From UBA1952 sp965246785 (GTDB lineage: Bacteria > Bacteroidota > Bacteroidia > Chitinophagales > Chitinophagaceae), in NCBI GenBank assembly GCA_965246785.1, contig CBDFFM010000011.1, forward strand, positions 62,001-126,000: a DNA stretch of 64,000 bases. Reading direction: 5' to 3'. The notes beneath the pieces were generated by a model. It was not told where the DNA came from and did no database searches. It worked only from the letters and a program-made list of their open reading frames with translations. Below are positions 60,129 to 64,000 of this stretch, piece after piece. The position numbers were made by a program, and so were the translations under genes. Numbering within the stretch: position 1 is the stretch's first letter; each line of letters begins with the position of its first letter.

Positions 60129-61181
60129 GTGAAAGAGAAAGAGATGAAAGAGCAGCTAATCCATATCCTTGACCAAAGCGTATGCCTCTCGCGCAAGCAG
60201 ATGAAGGAATACCTCGGCGGCGCCATGCTACCCGAGGAGGTACATGCGGCGGAGCTGCACCTAATCAGCTGTGCGCTGTGCAGCCTGGCTATGGAGGGAT
60301 TTGAGGAGCATTCGGAGCAGGCTTTAGCCGCCATATCGGCGCTGAACAGCGGCTTCCTGAAAGACCATTTTGACAATATCAGCCCGCAAATACACCTGAA
60401 TTCCATTGCGCACACGGCGGCCCTGCCGGCAGCGGCGCGCAGGCCGGTATTGCTGCTGCCTATGTGGCGCAGGGTGTCCATCGCAGCAGCGGCCCTGCTG
60501 CTATTCGGCTTGGTTTGGGCCTTTCAGCACAACCGCCGGATGGAAGTCGTGCCGGTACGGGATATAGCTATGAATAGCGGCGAGCCGGCAGGAACAGCCG
60601 CAGCAAGTACGCCGGTAGAACGTTCTGTAAATGGGGCAGCGCCGGTTGAGGCAGCGCCAAAGCCAGAGGCCCCCGTCGCAACAAGCGCCGCTCCGGCAGT
60701 AAAGGCAACTACCGCGCAAGACCTAAAAACAGGCAAGCCAACCCAGCATCCGAAGACCGAAACCCTGCTCGCAGCCAAGAAGGCTACGCAGGAAAGTAAA
60801 ACGCCATCCGCCATTGCCAGCGCCGACAACACGGCGGCCAATCAGCCGGACGAAACGCCGGCCCGCAGCCGCTCCACCACCGAGCCTGCGCCCGCAAAGG
60901 ATAAGACAGCGGCTGCACCGGTTGCAGAAGCAAAGGACGACATCGAGCACGGCGACGAATCGTACGGCAAAGGCAGCTATGGCGCGGCCCTCGCACATTA
61001 CAAGAAAGGCATGGCCAGCACCGACCCGCATACGCGCTATCAGTCTATGATTATGGCCGCGCAATGCTATGCCGCCCTCGGCAACAAAGCAAAGGCCGAG
61101 CAATTGCTCCAGCGCGTGATAGATGAAGGCTCCGGCCCCGAGCGCCGCTCGGCAAAGCGGGCGCTGCGGCGGATGAACTAG
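60129..61181 (+). CDS. Membrane-anchored anti-sigma-like protein with periplasmic TPR-like end
   Basis: Starts at GTG 60129 or, in the same frame, ATG 60144 (MKEQLIHILDQSVCLSRKQM). There are about 350 residues. The N-terminal cytoplasmic part carries a zinc-binding anti-sigma motif HLISCALC (HxxxCxxC). A single membrane helix (VSIAAAALLLFGLVWAF) follows near residue 125. Next is a long Ala/Pro/Lys-rich linker, then a C-terminal TPR-like unit (HGDESYGKGSYGAALAHYKK; QSMIMAAQCYAALGNKAKAE). It probably holds the ECF sigma factor and releases it on a periplasmic signal; the TPR end may sense a protein partner. Confidence 0.8.
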   Translation: MKEKEMKEQLIHILDQSVCLSRKQMKEYLGGAMLPEEVHAAELHLISCALCSLAMEGFEEHSEQALAAISALNSGFLKDHFDNISPQIHLNSIAHTAALPAAARRPVLLLPMWRRVSIAAAALLLFGLVWAFQHNRRMEVVPVRDIAMNSGEPAGTAAASTPVERSVNGAAPVEAAPKPEAPVATSAAPAVKATTAQDLKTGKPTQHPKTETLLAAKKATQESKTPSAIASADNTAANQPDETPARSRSTTEPAPAKDKTAAAPVAEAKDDIEHGDESYGKGSYGAALAHYKKGMASTDPHTRYQSMIMAAQCYAALGNKAKAEQLLQRVIDEGSGPERRSAKRALRRMN

Positions 61182-61253
61182 ACTTCCATTGGATAAAGCG
61201 GGAAAGGGGTTTAATTTCGCGCCCTTCGTTTATTCAATCATTTCCGCCACACC

Positions 61254-62030
61254 ATGCAGCATGCAGCCGGCGCGTACGTGCGCCACGAGATAGAGCACGG
61301 CATCGCCACCATTGAGTTTTTTCATCCATCGTCTAACTCGCTGCCGGCGGCCATCCTGCGCGACCTCGCCAAGACGGTCAACGATATCGGCATTGACGCC
61401 GGTGTGAAGGTCATCATCCTGCGCAGCGCGGGCGAGGGTGCCTTCTGTGCCGGTGCTTCCTTTGACGAGCTTACTGCCATCCAGACCGAAGCCGAAGGCA
61501 AGGCCTTCTTCAGCGGCTTCGCGCACGTGATTAACGCGATGCGCAAATGCCACAAGCTCATCATAGGCCGTGTGCAGGGGAAGGCCGTTGGCGGCGGCGT
61601 GGGCCTTGCGGCGTCCTGCGATTACACGATTGCGCAGGAAGGCGCATCCGTAAAGCTGAGCGAGCTGGCGGTAGGGATTGGCCCATTTGTAGTAGGGCCG
61701 GCGGTAGAGCGAAAGATGGGGCGCGGCGCCTTTTCGCAACTCGCCATTGACGCCACGGAATGGCGCAGCGCAGAGTGGGCCAAGCGCCATGACCTCTATG
61801 CCGAGGTGCACAATACAACGAGCAGCTTAGATGAAGCCGTTCACTCCCTCGCCGACCGCCTCGCGCATTCCTCGCCCGAGGCCATGTGGGAACTAAAGAA
61901 GATTTTCTGGCAGGGCACTGAGCATTGGGACACACTACTCACCGAGCGCGCCGCCATCAGCGGCCGGCTGGTGCTAAGCGATTTTACGCGTAAGGCCATC
62001 AGCGCCTTCAAGGCAAAGCCGGCACGGTAA
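61254..62030 (+). CDS. Enoyl-CoA hydratase/isomerase family protein
   Basis: A 258-residue crotonase-fold protein: ATIEFFHPSSNSLPAAILRD, oxyanion-hole segment SAGEGAFCAGASFDELTAIQ, second oxyanion and catalytic zone RVQGKAVGGGVGLAASCDYT, then ASVKLSELAVGIGPFVVGPA (the Glu of SEL is the usual catalytic position). The first catalytic Glu of true hydratases is less clear, so isomerase or other crotonase activity is possible. Probably fatty-acid or phenylacetate-type degradation. A TAATTTCG box about 40 nt upstream could be its -7 element. Confidence 0.85.
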   Translation: MQHAAGAYVRHEIEHGIATIEFFHPSSNSLPAAILRDLAKTVNDIGIDAGVKVIILRSAGEGAFCAGASFDELTAIQTEAEGKAFFSGFAHVINAMRKCHKLIIGRVQGKAVGGGVGLAASCDYTIAQEGASVKLSELAVGIGPFVVGPAVERKMGRGAFSQLAIDATEWRSAEWAKRHDLYAEVHNTTSSLDEAVHSLADRLAHSSPEAMWELKKIFWQGTEHWDTLLTERAAISGRLVLSDFTRKAISAFKAKPAR

Positions 62031-62040
62031 CTTTAGGGTC

Positions 62041-62406
62041 GTGCAGCAGGAGCAGCCACTTTCCCCCACATTCAGCCGGCGCAGCGTTGTGCTGATTGTG
62101 GTGTTCTTCGCCGCGTCCGCCGCATTTGTGCTTTATCGCGACCATGGTGGTAAGGGAGGAGTTGCACCACAACCCGACAGCACGAAGCCGGAAATAAAGG
62201 TTGCGGTTCTCGATAAGGGCGCCAATGCGCGGATGTGGAAGTTTTATTTTGAAGACAGCGTGCTGCGCTCCGGGCGGAAGGCATACTTAGACCGGCCTAT
62301 AGATACACATAGAGTAAGTGGTGCTGAGTACTACGGTTTGCTGCGAGAAGCTGGTGTCATTACGAGACTGCCGCAATCGGATAGCAGCCTTAATGCAGGG
62401 CAATAG
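62041..62406 (+). CDS. Small single-pass membrane protein, unknown function
   Basis: A 121-residue protein with a GTG start 10 nt after the hydratase stop. Residues about 14-32 form one membrane helix (SVVLIVVFFAASAAFVLY). A short Pro/Gly-rich stretch and a compact soluble end follow (IKVAVLDKGANARMWKFYFE; KAYLDRPIDTHRVSGAEYYG). No family recognised. Convergent with the glycosyltransferase gene at 62413, with stops 6 nt apart and no visible terminator. Confidence 0.55.
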   Translation: MQQEQPLSPTFSRRSVVLIVVFFAASAAFVLYRDHGGKGGVAPQPDSTKPEIKVAVLDKGANARMWKFYFEDSVLRSGRKAYLDRPIDTHRVSGAEYYGLLREAGVITRLPQSDSSLNAGQ

Positions 62407-62412
62407 CTCCCG

Positions 62413-63582
62413 TTATGTCCTTTGCGAAGCAACTGCATCCAACATGCAGCATTCATATGCATCTACAATTGCCGGCCAGTTGTAAGTCGTCCGGATTTTT
62501 TGGGCATTCGCATCCAGCCAGGTCTGTTGCTGCGCCTTAGGCCCGGCAGACCGGATGAGCGCAGCTATTTCCGCTTCATCTGAAAAGTAAAACGCATCCT
62601 CACCCAAAATGGCAGCATTAAAGGGATTGCAGTGTGCAGCAATCCGAGCCCCGCAGCCCATTGCTTCCAGCAGCGAAGGGTTGGTGCCGCCCACCGAATG
62701 ACCATGATAATACAAGTGCGCGAAATGGCGCAGCGCATTAATCGCAGCCGCGTCGTAAATCGCGCCGAGGAAACGGGTGCGGCCCTCACCGCCGTACTGC
62801 TTTTTCATGCGTGTGCCAAAGGCATTGCCCGTGCTGCCTACGAGCAGGAGCGGACGCGCATCGCCACTGGCGAGGTGGCCTTTGATAATCGTTTCAATGT
62901 TGTTCTCCGGCTCCATCCGTGCTATGAGCAGGTGATAGCTTTCCGGCTTCAGATGCCAGCGTTGCAGTACACTCACGTCGGGATGCTCGTACAGATGTGC
63001 GCCGTATGGAATGTAGGTAGCTTCCTTTTCATACTTATCCAACAGATACTGCCGGATGGCGGACGAATCGGCGATAAGGCCGTCTGCGTGGATGGCAGCC
63101 CAGCGTTCCGCGCGGCGCAAAAAGGCCTGCACCTTGCCGCTGAACTTGCTGCGCTTCCACTCCAAGCCGTCCATATTCACAAGGTTTACAGCTTTACGCG
63201 GCCAGCGCCACCACCATACCGATGAGCTGGTATAGCCAAGCTGCAGCACGACATTAAAGCCCCGCCTTCGGGCATCATTAATACAGTTAAGGTCATAGAT
63301 GAATTGGCCGGCCGTGCCGAGCTTGTCCTCCGGGTCGGCGCAGTGAATGATGCGGACGCCTTGCCATTCACGGCCTTGAAATTCGTGGCGGGCAGAATTG
63401 TACACCGTTACCTCATGCCCTTTCTCAACAAGGCCAACAGCCAGCTTTTCCGCACACTCCTCAAAGCCGCCGTAGCGGTTAGGAATGCCGCGGGTGCCGA
63501 GGATGCCGATTTTGAGTCGGACGGTTGTCGGATGATTGTTAGACAATTGTTGGACAGTTGTGGGTAAACGTAGTTTAGCCAT
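62413..63582 (-). CDS. Glycosyltransferase family 4, DUF1972 type
   Basis: A 389-residue protein. After a leader of about 22 residues comes LKIGILGTRGIPNRYGGFEE, the signature of the DUF1972 N-terminal domain of rhamnosyltransferase-like enzymes. Next are VVLQLGYTSSSVWWWRWPRK and VNMDGLEWKRSKFSGKVQAF. The C-terminal GT-B half contains YHLLIARMEPENNIETIIKG, LGAIYDAAAINALRHFAHLY and GHSVGGTNPSLLEAMGCGAR (the E of PSLLEAMG is the nucleotide-sugar binding Glu). It probably transfers a deoxysugar in exopolysaccharide or O-antigen assembly. The start overlaps the upstream gene's stop by 8 nt. Confidence 0.88.
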   Translation of the reverse strand: MAKLRLPTTVQQLSNNHPTTVRLKIGILGTRGIPNRYGGFEECAEKLAVGLVEKGHEVTVYNSARHEFQGREWQGVRIIHCADPEDKLGTAGQFIYDLNCINDARRRGFNVVLQLGYTSSSVWWWRWPRKAVNLVNMDGLEWKRSKFSGKVQAFLRRAERWAAIHADGLIADSSAIRQYLLDKYEKEATYIPYGAHLYEHPDVSVLQRWHLKPESYHLLIARMEPENNIETIIKGHLASGDARPLLLVGSTGNAFGTRMKKQYGGEGRTRFLGAIYDAAAINALRHFAHLYYHGHSVGGTNPSLLEAMGCGARIAAHCNPFNAAILGEDAFYFSDEAEIAALIRSAGPKAQQQTWLDANAQKIRTTYNWPAIVDAYECCMLDAVASQRT

Positions 63583-64000
63583 TTAATACCTGTCGGTAAG
63601 CAGCCAGTGTCTCTTCCGCGGCGCGCTCCCATGTGTAATGCGTGAGGATGTGGTGGCGGAAGTCCTCATCGTAAGGTGCGGCGAATGCCGCATCAACAGC
63701 AGCGCGGATAGAGGCCGGGTCGTCGGGATTGCAGTACCAGGCTTTATCTCCGAAGTAATCCCGTGTGTCGCCTTTATCAGTGATGACAATGTTGCAGCCC
63801 ATCACGGCAGCTTCCAGCGATGAGAGGCCGGTCGTCTCAAAGAAGGAGGCCAGCACGTGCACACGCGCGGAGTGGTACATCTCGTAAAGCTCCTCCTCGC
63901 TCAGCCATTCAGAGAAGCGGACATTCGTCCCGGCAGCGGCGCGGCAAGCCTGATAATACGCCTCATGGTTCGGCGAATGCTTCCCATGGATGACTAGCTT
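63575..64000 (-). CDS. Glycosyltransferase family 4, C-terminal part (start beyond the right edge)
   Basis: 142 codons are in the window, open to the edge. The visible part is the C-terminal GT-B domain: KLVIHGKHSPNHEAYYQACR, then VRFSEWLSEEELYEMYHSAR, VHVLASFFETTGLSSLEAAV (E..G...lEA nucleotide-sugar binding region) and TDKGDTRDYFGDKAWYCNP, ending AAYRQVLNG. The stop overlaps the next glycosyltransferase start by 8 nt, so the two belong to one operon, probably a polysaccharide cluster continuing to the right. Confidence 0.85.
   Translation of the reverse strand, partial: KLVIHGKHSPNHEAYYQACRAAAGTNVRFSEWLSEEELYEMYHSARVHVLASFFETTGLSSLEAAVMGCNIVITDKGDTRDYFGDKAWYCNPDDPASIRAAVDAAFAAPYDEDFRHHILTHYTWERAAEETLAAYRQVLNG

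Overview
This window comes from a Bacteroidota chromosome, most likely from the Chitinophagales/Chitinophagaceae side of the phylum. The genus cannot be fixed from the sequence. The evidence is a subtype-iii (Bacteroidetes-type) type VI secretion locus, several exported proteins with type IX secretion (T9SS) C-terminal domains of both the A and B kind, DUF3857 proteins, a PorT-like barrel, A-rich translation leaders instead of Shine-Dalgarno sites, and promoter elements resembling TAnnTTTG. Most of the window is moderately GC-rich, with a few clearly AT-richer islands.

Layout. Positions 1-3583 (minus) hold the start of a giant secreted repeat protein that runs off the left edge. 3.7-10.8 kb carries a lytic transglycosylase, a T9SS cargo protein, a small orphan gene and two overlapping DUF3857/transglutaminase-like genes. 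11.0-32.8 kb is one T6SS(iii) locus. It has three exported envelope proteins, tssG, tssN, tssK, tssO and tssH, then tssB-tssC-tssD behind their own candidate promoter and closed by a strong terminator. After the terminator comes a spike, baseplate and cargo operon: vgrG, tssE, tssF, PAAR, a small unknown, a carboxypeptidase-regulatory-like domain protein, a LysM-metzincin candidate effector, a MORN-like candidate immunity lipoprotein and a DUF4123 loading chaperone. 33.5-40.0 kb starts with an intact T9SS cargo gene and then holds a block in which every recognisable gene is broken by single-base frameshifts. This is either local sequence error or gene decay. 40.2-64.0 kb is mostly housekeeping and envelope genes: aspS, gltX, a PorT-like barrel, an aminotransferase IV, lpxD, a large type-B T9SS adhesin-like protein, an RND-type adaptor, gpsA, membrane and esterase genes, a TlpA-like thioredoxin, an ECF sigma/anti-sigma pair, an enoyl-CoA hydratase and two glycosyltransferases.

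The most unusual signal is in the non-coding DNA. Four unrelated intergenic regions (26.4, 36.0, 44.2 and 59.1 kb) each hold a degenerate tandem array whose unit is exactly 21 bp, with a different consensus in each array. Three of them were phased by eye over 8-12 uninterrupted units, and the fourth over 9. 21 bp equals both seven codons and two turns of B-DNA. A 62-bp perfectly conserved dispersed repeat with a 17-nt palindrome (4.87 and 46.09 kb) and several hairpin or inverted-repeat elements add to a rich intergenic repeat landscape.

Functionally, the T6SS locus looks complete for sheath, tube, baseplate, ATPase and part of the trans-envelope complex. TssN and TssO are recognisable, while TssP, TssQ and TssR are not identified by name. 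Three exported proteins at the operon head are candidates for that role. The cargo module predicts a periplasm-directed protease with a matching envelope-localised immunity lipoprotein.
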